Below, piece by piece: positions 54,563 to 63,997 of a stretch of DNA of 64,000 nt. How positions within the stretch are numbered: position 1 is the stretch's first letter; each line of letters starts with the position of its first letter. This stretch comes from Pseudomonas viridiflava (GTDB taxonomy: Bacteria > Pseudomonadota > Gammaproteobacteria > Pseudomonadales > Pseudomonadaceae): positions 496,001 to 560,000 of the forward strand of contig NZ_UWFN01000285.1 in the NCBI RefSeq assembly GCF_900602065.1. The letters run 5' to 3'. The translations under genes and the position numbers were made by a program. Under the pieces are notes generated by a model, which saw nothing but the letters and a program-made list of their open reading frames with translations, searched no databases and was not told the origin of the DNA.

Positions 54563-56173
54563 ATGTTACGAATCACCGAACTCAAGCTGCCGATCGATCA
54601 TCCGGACGAAGACCTGCGTCCAGCCCTTTTGCAGCGCTTGGGCATCACCAGCGATGAACTGCTGGAATTCACCCTTTTCAAGCGCAGCTACGATGCGCGC
54701 AAAAAGTCTTCCGAGCTGTGCTTCATCTACACCATCGACTTCCAGGTGCAGGATGAAGCGGCTCTGCTGTCGCGTCTGGCCGATGATCGTCACGTCAACC
54801 CGGCACCGGACATCAGCTACAAAATCGTCGGCCACGCGCCTGAAGGCCTGACCGAGCGTCCGGTGGTCGTCGGCTTCGGCCCTTGCGGGATTTTCGCGGG
54901 TCTGCTGCTGGCACAGATGGGCTTCAAGCCGATCATCCTTGAGCGTGGCAAGGAAGTCCGGCAGCGCACCAAAGACACCTGGGGCCTGTGGCGCAAGAAC
55001 GTGCTGAACCCGGAGTCCAACGTGCAGTTCGGCGAAGGCGGCGCAGGAACATTCTCCGACGGCAAGCTCTACAGCCAGATCAAGGACCCGAAATTCCACG
55101 GTCGCAAGGTCCTGAACGAGTTCGTCAAAGCCGGCGCACCTGAAGAGATCCTTTACGTCAGCAAACCGCACATCGGTACGTTCCGGCTAACCGGCGTCGT
55201 GGAAAACATGCGTCACCAGATCGAAGCGCTGGGTGGTGAAGTCCGCTTCGAGCAACGCGTGACTGACGTGCTGATCGACAATGGCCAGCTGCAAGGGGTC
55301 GTCGTTGACGGTGGCGAACGCATCGAGTCGCGCCATGTGATCATGGCGCTGGGGCACAGCGCCCGTGACACATTCCGCATGCTCCATGGTCGTGGCGTTT
55401 ACATGGAGGCCAAGCCGTTCTCTGTGGGCTTCCGTATCGAACACCCGCAATCACTGATCGATCGTGCTCGCCTGGGCAAGTACGCCGGGCATCCAAAGCT
55501 GGGTGCCGCCGATTACAAGCTGGTGCATCACGCGAAGAACGGGCGCTCGGTGTACAGCTTCTGCATGTGCCCGGGCGGCACCGTAGTCGCCGCGACGTCG
55601 GAGCCCAATCGCGTTGTCACCAACGGCATGAGTCAGTACTCGCGAAACGAGCGTAATGCCAACTCCGGGATCGTGGTCGGTATTACTCCGGAAGACTATC
55701 CGGGTGGCCCGCTGGCGGGCATCGAACTGCAGGAGCGTCTGGAATCCCACGCCTACCTTATGGGCGGCAGCACCTATGAAGCACCTGCACAGCTGGTAGG
55801 CGACTTCATCGCTGGCAAAGCATCGCAGGAGCTGGGCAGCGTCGAACCGTCTTACAAGCCTGGGGTCAAGCTGGTGGATCTGGCGGACGCCCTGCCCGCT
55901 TACGCCATCGAGGCGATTCGCGAAGCACTGCCAGCATTCGACAAGCAGATCAAAGGCTTTGCCCTGCATGATGCCGTACTGACCGGGATCGAAACCCGCA
56001 CCTCCGCGCCGCTGCGCATCACCCGTGATGAGACGATGCAAAGCCTGAACGTCAAAGGTCTGTTTCCGGCCGGTGAAGGTGCAGGTTATGCCGGCGGCAT
56101 TCTCTCCGCAGGAGTCGATGGAATCCGAATCGCGGAAGCGTTGGCAAGAAGCATGCTGGGTATCGAAGCCTGA
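54563..56173 (+). CDS. NAD(P)/FAD-dependent oxidoreductase (COG2509)
   Basis: 536 residues. FAD-binding Rossmann motif GFGPCGIFAG (about 104-113), followed by ILERGKEVRQR, and FGEGGAGTFSDGKL (about 155-168), typical of COG2509 uncharacterised FAD dehydrogenases. The final part FPAGEGAGYAGGILSAGVDGIRIAEAL closes the FAD domain. Cytoplasmic; substrate unknown. It begins shortly after the repeat region. ATG 54563. Confidence 0.9.
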   Translation: MLRITELKLPIDHPDEDLRPALLQRLGITSDELLEFTLFKRSYDARKKSSELCFIYTIDFQVQDEAALLSRLADDRHVNPAPDISYKIVGHAPEGLTERPVVVGFGPCGIFAGLLLAQMGFKPIILERGKEVRQRTKDTWGLWRKNVLNPESNVQFGEGGAGTFSDGKLYSQIKDPKFHGRKVLNEFVKAGAPEEILYVSKPHIGTFRLTGVVENMRHQIEALGGEVRFEQRVTDVLIDNGQLQGVVVDGGERIESRHVIMALGHSARDTFRMLHGRGVYMEAKPFSVGFRIEHPQSLIDRARLGKYAGHPKLGAADYKLVHHAKNGRSVYSFCMCPGGTVVAATSEPNRVVTNGMSQYSRNERNANSGIVVGITPEDYPGGPLAGIELQERLESHAYLMGGSTYEAPAQLVGDFIAGKASQELGSVEPSYKPGVKLVDLADALPAYAIEAIREALPAFDKQIKGFALHDAVLTGIETRTSAPLRITRDETMQSLNVKGLFPAGEGAGYAGGILSAGVDGIRIAEALARSMLGIEA

Positions 56174-56369
56174 ACAAAGCTGTAATTTCAGACGATTCCT
56201 ACAACATAAAAAGCGCATTCCCACCAGTAAAAGCGCACCAACTGACAGACCTGGAAACACTCTAAATCGGCCGTCCCGCTTATAACAAAAACGAATATAA
56301 CTTTTGTTTTAACAGCGGGAAGTCCGGGTTAGGGTGTCGCTCCTTTTCTGCTGGATGGGAGCGCAAACC

Positions 56370-57551
56370 TTGCCTCTGCGTATCACGGTCACTCGTTTTT
56401 TTCAGCTCGAAGCAGCAGGTGGTCTGCTATTGATCGCGGCCGCTGCCCTGGCGCTGATCATCAATAACTCGCCGCTGTCCTGGGTCTATAACGCCTTCCT
56501 TGATGTGCCCGTCGTGGCACAGATCGGTGCTGTCAAAATCGCCAAACCGCTATTGCTGTGGATCAACGACGGCATGATGGCGCTGTTCTTCCTGCTGATA
56601 GGTCTGGAGGTCAAACGGGAGGTTCTGGAGGGCCATCTTTCACGCCCCTCGCAAATCATTTTGCCAGGTACCGCAGCCATTGGCGGCATGGTGATCCCGG
56701 CGCTGGTCTTCTGGGCACTGAACAAGGGCGACGCCGCCGCCATGAGTGGCTGGGCGATCCCCATGGCTACTGACATTGCTTTCGCACTGGGCGTTCTCGC
56801 ACTGTTGGGCAAGCGTGTTCCGGTTTCACTCAAACTGTTTCTGATGACGCTGGCGATTATCGATGACCTGGGAGCAATCATCGTCATTGCGCTGTTCTAT
56901 TCGGGCGAGCTTTCCAACCTGTCGCTGATACTGGCAGGATCCTCAATCGTGGCGCTGATTGCGATGAATCGGCTGGGCGTGCGCAAGCTGGGCCCTTATC
57001 TGCTGATTGGGCTGTTGCTGTGGGTCTGCGTACTCAAAAGTGGTGTTCACGCAACGCTGGCTGGCGTGGTACTTGCGTTCTGCATCCCGTTGCGCACCGC
57101 TGACCACGACTCGTCCCCCCTATTGTCGCTGGAGCACGCCCTGCATCCATGGGTCGCATACGGGATTCTTCCATTGTTTGCGTTCGCTAACGCAGGCGTG
57201 TCGCTCAGCGGCGTCACGCTGGAGAGCTTCACCCATCACGTCCCTATGGGTATCGCAGCAGGCTTGTTAGTGGGCAAGACAGTCGGTGTTTTCGGCCTGA
57301 CCTGGCTGGCGATCAAAATTGGCATCGCAAAACTGCCCGGCGGCGCGAACTGGGGTCAAGTGCTGGGGGTTTCGATCCTGTGCGGTATCGGTTTCACCAT
57401 GAGCCTGTTCGTCGGCTCACTGGCTTACATACCGGGCAGCAGCGAATACGCCGGGGTTGATCGCATGGGGATTTTGACCGGCTCGATACTCGCCGCCTTT
57501 ATCGGTTATGCCGTCATGGCGATCAGCAGTCGGAAAAGTGCAGCCCTTTGA
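56370..57551 (+). CDS. nhaA: Na+/H+ antiporter NhaA
   Basis: 393 residues, close to the usual 388-393. Twelve membrane helices. Ion-binding Asp pair Asp165-Asp166 ([10 protein letters not shown]), ATDIAFALG at 133-141, and [12 protein letters not shown] at 76-86. Exchanges protons for Na+ at alkaline pH. TTG 56370 is chosen because GGGAG lies 8 bases before it and NhaA sequences of Pseudomonas begin MPLR, as I recall; GTG 56334 and ATG 56355 are in frame too. Confidence 0.93.
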   Translation: MPLRITVTRFFQLEAAGGLLLIAAAALALIINNSPLSWVYNAFLDVPVVAQIGAVKIAKPLLLWINDGMMALFFLLIGLEVKREVLEGHLSRPSQIILPGTAAIGGMVIPALVFWALNKGDAAAMSGWAIPMATDIAFALGVLALLGKRVPVSLKLFLMTLAIIDDLGAIIVIALFYSGELSNLSLILAGSSIVALIAMNRLGVRKLGPYLLIGLLLWVCVLKSGVHATLAGVVLAFCIPLRTADHDSSPLLSLEHALHPWVAYGILPLFAFANAGVSLSGVTLESFTHHVPMGIAAGLLVGKTVGVFGLTWLAIKIGIAKLPGGANWGQVLGVSILCGIGFTMSLFVGSLAYIPGSSEYAGVDRMGILTGSILAAFIGYAVMAISSRKSAAL

Positions 57552-57561
57552 ATTGAAATTC

Positions 57562-57632
57562 TGTAGGAGCTGCCGAAAGCTGCGATTACGGTATGCAGGA
57601 TAAATGCATCGCAGCCTTCGGCAGCTCCTACA
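57562..57632. repeat. REP inverted pair (CTGCCGAAGGCTGCG class)
   Basis: TGTAGGAGCTGCCGAAAGCT pairs with AGCCTTCGGCAGCTCCTACA with one mismatch. Confidence 0.88.
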
Positions 57633-57658
57633 AAGAATGTGATTGCTGTGACAGCCAC

Positions 57659-57689
57659 AAAAAACCCGATCACAAGGATCGGGTTTTTA
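57659..57689. terminator. bidirectional terminator between nhaA and slyB-like gene
   Basis: AAAACCCGATC and GATCGGGTTTT form a perfect 11-base-pair stem with a 5-base loop; A-tracts precede and T-tracts follow, so it can end transcription from both convergent genes. Confidence 0.85.
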
Positions 57690-57722
57690 TGTTTCAAGAC
57701 GCTACAAGCGTCCTGCAATCAC

Positions 57723-58184
57723 TCAATGAGAGACGCGACTGGTGCCGTTCACAGTCATGATACGAACGCGCTCGCCAACCCGGAAAATCTCATTTTCCTG
57801 AACTTGCTGCACGTAAGCACGCATGGTGCCATCGTCTTCACGTACGGTGATTTCCACACCCTGAGTACGGGTCAAACCTTCTTCAGTAGCCGACCCCAGC
57901 AAGCCACCGGCTACAGCACCGATGACAGCAGCGACGATGCTGCCACGGCCACCGCCAATGGCGCTACCGCCAACACCGCCCACGATTGCGCCTGCGCCTG
58001 CGCCGATAGGCGTCTTGCTGCCTTCGATCTTGACTGGACGCAGAGATTCGATGGTACCCAAACGAACGGTCTGCACGGTACGCGCCTCGTCACGGGAATA
58101 GGAATCACCGGTCAGGTTCGACATACAGCCACTGAGGGTCAGCGCCATGGCAGTGAACGTGGCCAGCAGAACAGACTTACGCAT
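57723..58184 (-). CDS. glycine-zipper lipoprotein (SlyB/Pcp-like)
   Basis: 153 residues. Signal peptide MRKSVLLATFTAMALTLSGC with lipobox LSGC, Cys at 20. The glycine-zipper segment GAGAGAIVGGVGGSAIGGGRGSIVAAVIGAVAGGLLGSA (about 60-100) is typical of SlyB/PcP outer-membrane lipoproteins, then a beta C-terminal domain (VEITVREDDGTMRAYVQQ). It stabilises the outer membrane and is often PhoP-controlled in other bacteria (general knowledge; not shown here). GGAG precedes ATG by 6 bases. Confidence 0.88.
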   Translation of the reverse strand: MRKSVLLATFTAMALTLSGCMSNLTGDSYSRDEARTVQTVRLGTIESLRPVKIEGSKTPIGAGAGAIVGGVGGSAIGGGRGSIVAAVIGAVAGGLLGSATEEGLTRTQGVEITVREDDGTMRAYVQQVQENEIFRVGERVRIMTVNGTSRVSH

Positions 58185-58343
58185 AAAGGTATCTCCAGAA
58201 GAACATGCAGCCATTAGACTCCGCGCCATCAGCGCTGTCACCTGCCGCTCTTCGCTAATTTGTTTTCATTCAGGCGGTATACAGCACCGGCTGCCGTAAC
58301 CGTAAGACGGGTAGGCAACCGAATAATTCAAACAAACTGAGGG

Positions 58344-58991
58344 TCAGGGAGCGAGGCGCTCTCGCGACCAGTGCGTGTCCACCCAGCGATAATTCAGGCG
58401 GTCATGCAAACGACTCGGACGCCCCTGCCAGAACTCGATGCGCTCCGGCAACAGCCGGTAGCCACCCCAATGTTCAGGACAGTGCGGCAGAGTATCGATG
58501 AAGCGCTGTTCGGTGTCTTTGATCATGCCTTCAAGCTCGGCGCGATCAGCGATCACCTGGCTCTGGGGAGAGGCCCACGCACCAAGCCGGCTGCCCAGCG
58601 GACGCACCTGGAAATAGGCATCGGACTCTTCGGGGGTGACTTTGACCACTCGCCCCTCAATGCGTACCTGACGTTCCAGAGTGGGCCAGAAGAACGTCAT
58701 TGCCGCAAACGGACGTGCGGCCAGTTGCTGGCCTTTGGCACTGTCGTAGTTGGTAAAGAACGTGAAGCCCTCAGCATCCAGCCCTTTCAACAACAGGATT
58801 CGACAATGAGGGCGACCCTGCTCGTCGACCGTCGCGAGGGTCATCGCATTGGCCTCGACGGGTGCCTGCTCGGTTTTCACCGCCTCGGCGAACCACTGAT
58901 GAAATAGCGCAAACGGTTCATCGGGTGCCTGCGCTTCGGTCAAACCATCGCGGGCATAGTCACGGCGCATATCGGCCAGAGACTGGGTCAT
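58344..58991 (-). CDS. pdxH: pyridoxamine/pyridoxine 5'-phosphate oxidase
   Basis: 215 residues, the usual size. FMN-binding fold: [59 protein letters not shown], and the C-terminal family ending [20 protein letters not shown]...WSRERLAP. It makes pyridoxal 5'-phosphate. ATG 58991 ([12 protein letters not shown]) is the likely start. Followed by (upstream) OmpA-family and downstream SlyB-like genes, matching PA1049 and its neighbours as I remember. Confidence 0.95.
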   Translation of the reverse strand: MTQSLADMRRDYARDGLTEAQAPDEPFALFHQWFAEAVKTEQAPVEANAMTLATVDEQGRPHCRILLLKGLDAEGFTFFTNYDSAKGQQLAARPFAAMTFFWPTLERQVRIEGRVVKVTPEESDAYFQVRPLGSRLGAWASPQSQVIADRAELEGMIKDTEQRFIDTLPHCPEHWGGYRLLPERIEFWQGRPSRLHDRLNYRWVDTHWSRERLAP

Positions 58992-59060
58992 GACGTCTTT
59001 CCTTGATTGAAGAAAACCGTCGCCTGACACCACGCCCTGAGGCGCGGGTCAGCGCGTGTT

Positions 59061-60155
59061 TCAGTTACTCGCCTGATCAGTCGCCGCAGGCTTCTTCTTC
59101 ACCGCGGCTTTGGCAGGAGCGGCCTTGGCGGGCGTCGCCTTTTTAGCGGGGGCGGCTTTTTTGGCGGCAGGTTTGCTCGCCGCGGCTTTCTTGGCCGGTG
59201 CCGCTTTGGCTGGCGCGGGAGCGACTGCTGGCGCAGGTTTGACGTCCTGGGCGGCAACCATTGTCGGCGTTGGCGGCAAGGCGTACTTGCTCATGAGCGC
59301 GAGCATGGTGTTTTCCGGCGTCATGACAATTTCAACGCGGCGGTTCAGCTTGCGGCCTTCAGCGCTGTCATTGGCTGCACGCGGCATTACCGCACCCATG
59401 CCCCGCAGGCTGAGACGATTACGCTCAAGACCACTGAGGCGGAAAATGGCAGCGACCGACTGGGCACGCTCCTGGCTGATTTTCTGATTCGCCGGAGCAG
59501 CGCCGGTGGTATCTGCGTGACCCAATACCAGCACGGCGGTTTTCGGATCGGCTTCAACCAGCTTGGCCAGACGCGTAATAGGACCCAACGTCACGGGCAG
59601 CAACATCGCCGGACGATCCGGGTTGAATGAGCTGTCTACCGGAGCGGTAATCACAAGAACATCTTCACGACGCTCCAGTTCGAACGGGCTGTCCTTGATC
59701 GCCAGACGCAGGCGCGGCTCGTAGTCATCCAGCCAGGCTTGAGTCACCTTGGGATCGACCTTGGGCACAGCCTTGGCTTCTTCCTTCTTCTCGCCACCGA
59801 ACGGCCACCACCACTTGCTATCGGTTTCGGACTTGGCGATCAGCGGCGCAACGCTTTTCTCTGCCGGTTTGGCGGCAGCTTCAGCCTTTGGTTCCGCGCT
59901 GTCACTGGACGCAAACGGCCAGTACCAATGAGTGCCGCTCTCGGCCTTCGCTACCGGCGCCGCAGGCTTGGCCTCAGGGGTTGGAGCTTTCGCAGGGGCT
60001 TTGGCCGGAGCTTGTACAGGTGCTGCGTCGGCAACCTTGTCGGAGCCGAATGACCACCAGTGGCTCCCAGCGTCGGCAGCATCGTTTTTAGGCGTTTGTG
60101 CACAGCCGGTCACGGCGAGACACAGGGCGATTGCGAGGCTTTTATTGGATGACAT
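59061..60155 (-). CDS. OmpA-family lipoprotein with WW-PFG repeats and AKPA tail
   Basis: 364 residues. Signal peptide MSSNKSLAIALCLAVTGC, lipobox VTGC, Cys at 18. Three short aromatic repeats SHWWSFGSD (31-39), THWYWPFASSD (75-85) and SKWWWPFGGE (113-122) are separated by Ala/Lys/Pro linkers. The OmpA peptidoglycan-binding domain follows (about 165-300; LGHADTTGAAPANQKISQERAQSVAA, NRRVEIVM). The tail (about 305-364) is AKP-rich, like histone H1 (KKAAPAKKATPAKAAPAK). Probably links the outer membrane to peptidoglycan. Corresponds in position to PA1048. Confidence 0.88.
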   Translation of the reverse strand: MSSNKSLAIALCLAVTGCAQTPKNDAADAGSHWWSFGSDKVADAAPVQAPAKAPAKAPTPEAKPAAPVAKAESGTHWYWPFASSDSAEPKAEAAAKPAEKSVAPLIAKSETDSKWWWPFGGEKKEEAKAVPKVDPKVTQAWLDDYEPRLRLAIKDSPFELERREDVLVITAPVDSSFNPDRPAMLLPVTLGPITRLAKLVEADPKTAVLVLGHADTTGAAPANQKISQERAQSVAAIFRLSGLERNRLSLRGMGAVMPRAANDSAEGRKLNRRVEIVMTPENTMLALMSKYALPPTPTMVAAQDVKPAPAVAPAPAKAAPAKKAAASKPAAKKAAPAKKATPAKAAPAKAAVKKKPAATDQASN

Positions 60156-60308
60156 GAATGACCCACAAAAAATAGTAAACAGACAATGAACTTGGCAGTG
60201 CCCATATAACACGCATAAACCGGCTGTTGGAAAAGGAAACCGTCGCACGGTTCCTGTTCCGGGGTATTAACTGACAGTCGGTATTAAACAAGCACTTATG
60301 ACGACAAC

Positions 60309-61457
60309 TTAGCGCAAACACTCACCTAGCACTCGCACCAGCTTCTGGGCGCGAGGATCCATCAGCACATAAGGCCCGAGCGTATTTGTCACAAAGCCGA
60401 ATGCAACGTCGTGATCAGGGTCAGCAAAACCAATGGATCCACCGGCGCCAGGATGGCCAAACGCTTTCGGGCCCAGGCCATAGGTGGCATTGGGAACATC
60501 GGGCTGATCAAGCATGCAACCCAGACCGAAGCGCGTCTGAGTCAACAGGGTCTTGTCCTGACCCACACTGTGCTCGCGGGTCAGCTCATTGAGCAGCTCG
60601 GGCTCCAGCAGGCTGCCATCGAGCAAGCCGTTGTAGAAACCGGCGAGACTGCGAGCGTTTCCGTGGCCATTGGCAGCAGGCTGCTGCATGCGCCGCCACT
60701 CAGGCTTGTTGGTACTGGTCATGATCGACGGCGGGTTGGTAAACGCCCGGGCGGTCATTGAAGTCGGTTCGCGCAGGGTGGTCTGCAGCAGACGCTGCGC
60801 AGATTCATCGCCAGCGTTGCCTTTGCTGCGAGCGATATGCGCAACGCGGTAAAACTCTTCGTCAGCCAGGCCAACATGGAAATCCAGGCTCAGCGGCCGG
60901 GAAATCCGCGCCGCAATGGCTTCGCCCGGCCCGCGTCCATCGGCGCGACGTAACACTTCGCCAACCAACCAGCCGTAAGTAATCGCTGCATAACCATGGC
61001 CCTGCCCAGGCGTCCACCAGGGTTGCTCAGCGGCCAGCGCATCGGTCATGGCCGTCCAGTCATAAAGCGCCTCAGCGGGCAGCATGTGGCGCAGCGCGGG
61101 AAGACCCGCCTGATGACACAACAACTGGCGCAGGGTGATTGTGCTTTTACCTGCCTCGGCAAATTCAGGCCACAAGCGGGCGACGGGCTCGTCGAGTTTC
61201 AGCTTGCCCTCACCGACCAGTTGCAGCGCAGTGACCGCAGCAAAGGGCTTGGTGCAGGAAAACAGGTTGGCGATGGTATCGCTATGCCAGGCCTCTGCGC
61301 CGTCCTTGTCCGCCGTGCCAGCCCAGAGGTCGATGACCGTTTCGCCACCGACCTGAATGCACAGCGCTGCGCCACGCTCCTGAGTGTCTTCGAAGAGCGC
61401 CGCGAAAGCTTCGCGCACGGCCTCAAATTTAAGCTCGAAATGACCCTGAATCTGCAC
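60309..61457 (-). CDS. beta-lactamase-family serine hydrolase (esterase type)
   Basis: 382 residues. Class C beta-lactamase/EstB fold. Nucleophile motif Ser67-x-x-Lys70 (SCTK), the Tyr motif near YAAITYGW, and HPGAGG taking the place of the KTG triad near the C-terminus. Families with this layout are mostly esterases rather than beta-lactamases. No signal peptide, so cytoplasmic. GTG 61457 is chosen because GGAG is 7 bases upstream; nine codons upstream also read open. PA1047-like by position. Confidence 0.88.
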   Translation of the reverse strand: MQIQGHFELKFEAVREAFAALFEDTQERGAALCIQVGGETVIDLWAGTADKDGAEAWHSDTIANLFSCTKPFAAVTALQLVGEGKLKLDEPVARLWPEFAEAGKSTITLRQLLCHQAGLPALRHMLPAEALYDWTAMTDALAAEQPWWTPGQGHGYAAITYGWLVGEVLRRADGRGPGEAIAARISRPLSLDFHVGLADEEFYRVAHIARSKGNAGDESAQRLLQTTLREPTSMTARAFTNPPSIMTSTNKPEWRRMQQPAANGHGNARSLAGFYNGLLDGSLLEPELLNELTREHSVGQDKTLLTQTRFGLGCMLDQPDVPNATYGLGPKAFGHPGAGGSIGFADPDHDVAFGFVTNTLGPYVLMDPRAQKLVRVLGECLR

Positions 61458-61586
61458 CCGCTGGCTCCCGGACTGGCTGATCAAAAAATGGTGTGCATTG
61501 TTTCAGCGATTGAGGTTTATGAACAGATGGTGGGTGGTCAGCCACGCTGCCCCGACACATCGCGATCATGCGGTAAACATCTGATC

Positions 61587-61660
61587 TGTAGGAGCTGCCG
61601 AAGGCTACGAAGCATTTTCTCCTGACATGCCGCCCTCGCAGCCTTCGGCAGCTCCTACAG
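61587..61660. repeat. REP inverted pair (CTGCCGAAGGCTGCG class)
   Basis: TGTAGGAGCTGCCGAAGGCT pairs with AGCCTTCGGCAGCTCCTACA. The left arm has one change (CTACG for CTGCG) beyond this. Confidence 0.88.
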
Positions 61661-61707
61661 AGTGTGAGTTCATATGGAAGCGATGGCGCAGGAGGCGCGA
61701 ACTTGAA

Positions 61708-63852
61708 TCAGGATATCTCCCGCCTGAAAGGCGGTAGCGCGTTGAGAATCGCCTTGCCATAACGCTGCGTCACCACGCGCCGATCCAGCAGCGTGATGGT
61801 GCCGCGATCCTCTTCGGTACGCAGCAACCGACCGCATGCCTGCACCAGCCGCAATGAAGCATCTGGTACAGCGATTTCCATGAACGGGTTACCGCCACGG
61901 GCCTCGATCCACTCAGCCAGTGCTGCTTCGACGGGATCGTCCGGCACGGCAAAAGGAATCTTGGCGATCACCACATGCTCGCAATACGCGCCGGGCAAAT
62001 CGACACCTTCAGCAAAGCTGGCCAGCCCGAACAGCACGCTGGAGTCACCGCCGTCGACCCGGGCCTTGTGCTTGTTGAGGGTTTCCTGCTTGGACAGGTT
62101 GCCCTGAATAAATACCTGCTTGCGCCAGTCACGCTCCAGTCCGTCAAAGACGTCCTGCATCTGTTTACGCGAAGAAAACAGCACCAGAGTGCCCCGCGAG
62201 CCTTCGACCAGACTTGGCAACTCGCGGATGATCGCGGCAGTATGCGCCACGGAATCACGCGGATCGGCCTTGAGGTCAGGTACGCGCAGCACACCGGCAT
62301 CAGCGTGATGAAACGGACTGGGCACTACCGCCGTGACAGCAACCTTGGGCAAACCGGCACGCATACGGAAGCGATCGAATTTCCCCAGCGCGGTCAGCGT
62401 CGCGGAAGTCACCAGCGCACCGTAAGCCACGTTCCAGAGATTACGGCGCAGCATTTCTGCGGCCAGGATCGGGCTGGCATTCACCTCAATATCAAACAAC
62501 GCACCGCTGTCGGCCAGGGTCAGCCAGCGCGCCATGGGCGGGCTGTCTTCCGGGTCTTCCGCAGTGAAGGCTGTCCACAGCTCCCAGTTGCCGTGGGCGC
62601 GGGCCAGCAAACTGCCAAACAATGGATACCACTCTTCGGCCTGATGGCTGGCAATGCCGATGTTGACCTCGCCATCCATACCCTCTTTGAGCAAATCGGC
62701 CAGGCGAGTGAACAGATCATCGAGCCGGGCAAAGCCCTTTTTCAGCTCGATACCCATTTCACGAATATGCTCGGGTACTACGCCGCCAATGAACCGATGC
62801 CGTGGACGCTCGCGCCCCTGCATGTCTTCACCGGCGCGGAAATCAGCCAGTTGTTCGCAAGCGCTGAACATGAATTGCTGCTGCGCCTTGATTTCGCGCG
62901 CCAGTTCCGGCACTTGCTCGATCAATTTCCCCAGGTCACCCGGCAAGGGATGCTGAGCCAACAATTTGGCCAGGTTCTTGGCGGTCTGTTCTAGCCAGTC
63001 AGCCGTAGAACGAAGTCGCGTGTAATGTGCGAAATGGCCGATGGCCTTGTCAGGCAAGTGGTGTCCTTCGTCGAACACATACAAAGTGTCACGCGGATCG
63101 GGCAATACTGCACCGCCACCCAAGGCCAGATCCGCCAGCACCATGTCGTGGTTCGTCACGATCACGTCGACTTTTCCCATGCCTTCGCGGGCTTTATAGA
63201 ACGCGCATTGCTGAAAGTTCGGACAATGTCGATTTGTGCACTGGCTGTGATCGGTGGTCAGCCGTGCCCAATCCTGATCTTCGAGTGCCTGGGGCCAACT
63301 GTCGCGGTCGCCGTCCCACTTATTACCGGCAAGCTTCTCGATCATGCTGGTGAACAGTTTCTGACTGGCCTCATCGACCTCGATCTTGAAGCCTTCTTCT
63401 TCGAAAAGCTGCGCAGTGGCGTTGGTGGCGTCACCTTCCTGGAGCAGCATGTCGAGCTTGGACAGGCACATATAGCGGCCCCGGCCCTTGGCCAGGGAGA
63501 ACGTGAAGTTCAGCCCGCTGTTGCGCATCAGGTCAGGCAGATCCTTGTGGACGATCTGCTCTTGCAGGGCAACGGTTGCCGTGGCGATCACCAGACGCTT
63601 GCCCGCCAGTTTGGCGGTCGGGATCGCTGCAATGGCGTAAGCCACGGTCTTGCCGGTACCGGTGCCCGCTTCTACTGCGACAACGGCAGGGTCACTGGTG
63701 CGACGGCCTTCTTCATCGGTGTCGATATCGCCCAGCACTTTGGCGACCTCGGCGATCATCAGACGCTGGCCATAGCGCGGCTTGAGGCTCTTGGCTTCGA
63801 GGAAACGCGAGTAGGCGCCCTGAATCTGGGATTTGAGTTCGTTGCTGATCAT
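61708..63852 (-). CDS. dinG: ATP-dependent DNA helicase DinG
   Basis: 714 residues, as in E. coli (716). XPD-type superfamily 2 helicase: Walker A EAGTGTGKT, DEAH-like FDEGHHL, and the Fe-S cluster Cys residues between them (MCLSKL, QCTNRHCPNFQQC). C-terminal motifs GRLLRTEEDRGTITLLD. It unwinds DNA/RNA hybrids and removes R-loops; it is SOS-induced in E. coli, but I see no clear LexA box by eye in the short region before it. PA1045-like position. Confidence 0.95.
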   Translation of the reverse strand: MISNELKSQIQGAYSRFLEAKSLKPRYGQRLMIAEVAKVLGDIDTDEEGRRTSDPAVVAVEAGTGTGKTVAYAIAAIPTAKLAGKRLVIATATVALQEQIVHKDLPDLMRNSGLNFTFSLAKGRGRYMCLSKLDMLLQEGDATNATAQLFEEEGFKIEVDEASQKLFTSMIEKLAGNKWDGDRDSWPQALEDQDWARLTTDHSQCTNRHCPNFQQCAFYKAREGMGKVDVIVTNHDMVLADLALGGGAVLPDPRDTLYVFDEGHHLPDKAIGHFAHYTRLRSTADWLEQTAKNLAKLLAQHPLPGDLGKLIEQVPELAREIKAQQQFMFSACEQLADFRAGEDMQGRERPRHRFIGGVVPEHIREMGIELKKGFARLDDLFTRLADLLKEGMDGEVNIGIASHQAEEWYPLFGSLLARAHGNWELWTAFTAEDPEDSPPMARWLTLADSGALFDIEVNASPILAAEMLRRNLWNVAYGALVTSATLTALGKFDRFRMRAGLPKVAVTAVVPSPFHHADAGVLRVPDLKADPRDSVAHTAAIIRELPSLVEGSRGTLVLFSSRKQMQDVFDGLERDWRKQVFIQGNLSKQETLNKHKARVDGGDSSVLFGLASFAEGVDLPGAYCEHVVIAKIPFAVPDDPVEAALAEWIEARGGNPFMEIAVPDASLRLVQACGRLLRTEEDRGTITLLDRRVVTQRYGKAILNALPPFRREIS

Positions 63853-63997
63853 GGGTTCGGTCGTTGGCTCGGGGCGCTACACAGACTGTACAGGCTTGGG
63901 TAAAAATTAAAGCGCAAAATGCTGGATATATCTTCAGTAGTTCCAGCAGGCGGCTATCATACCCCGCAAATTCCATCCGCGCAGAACGGAGTACCTG

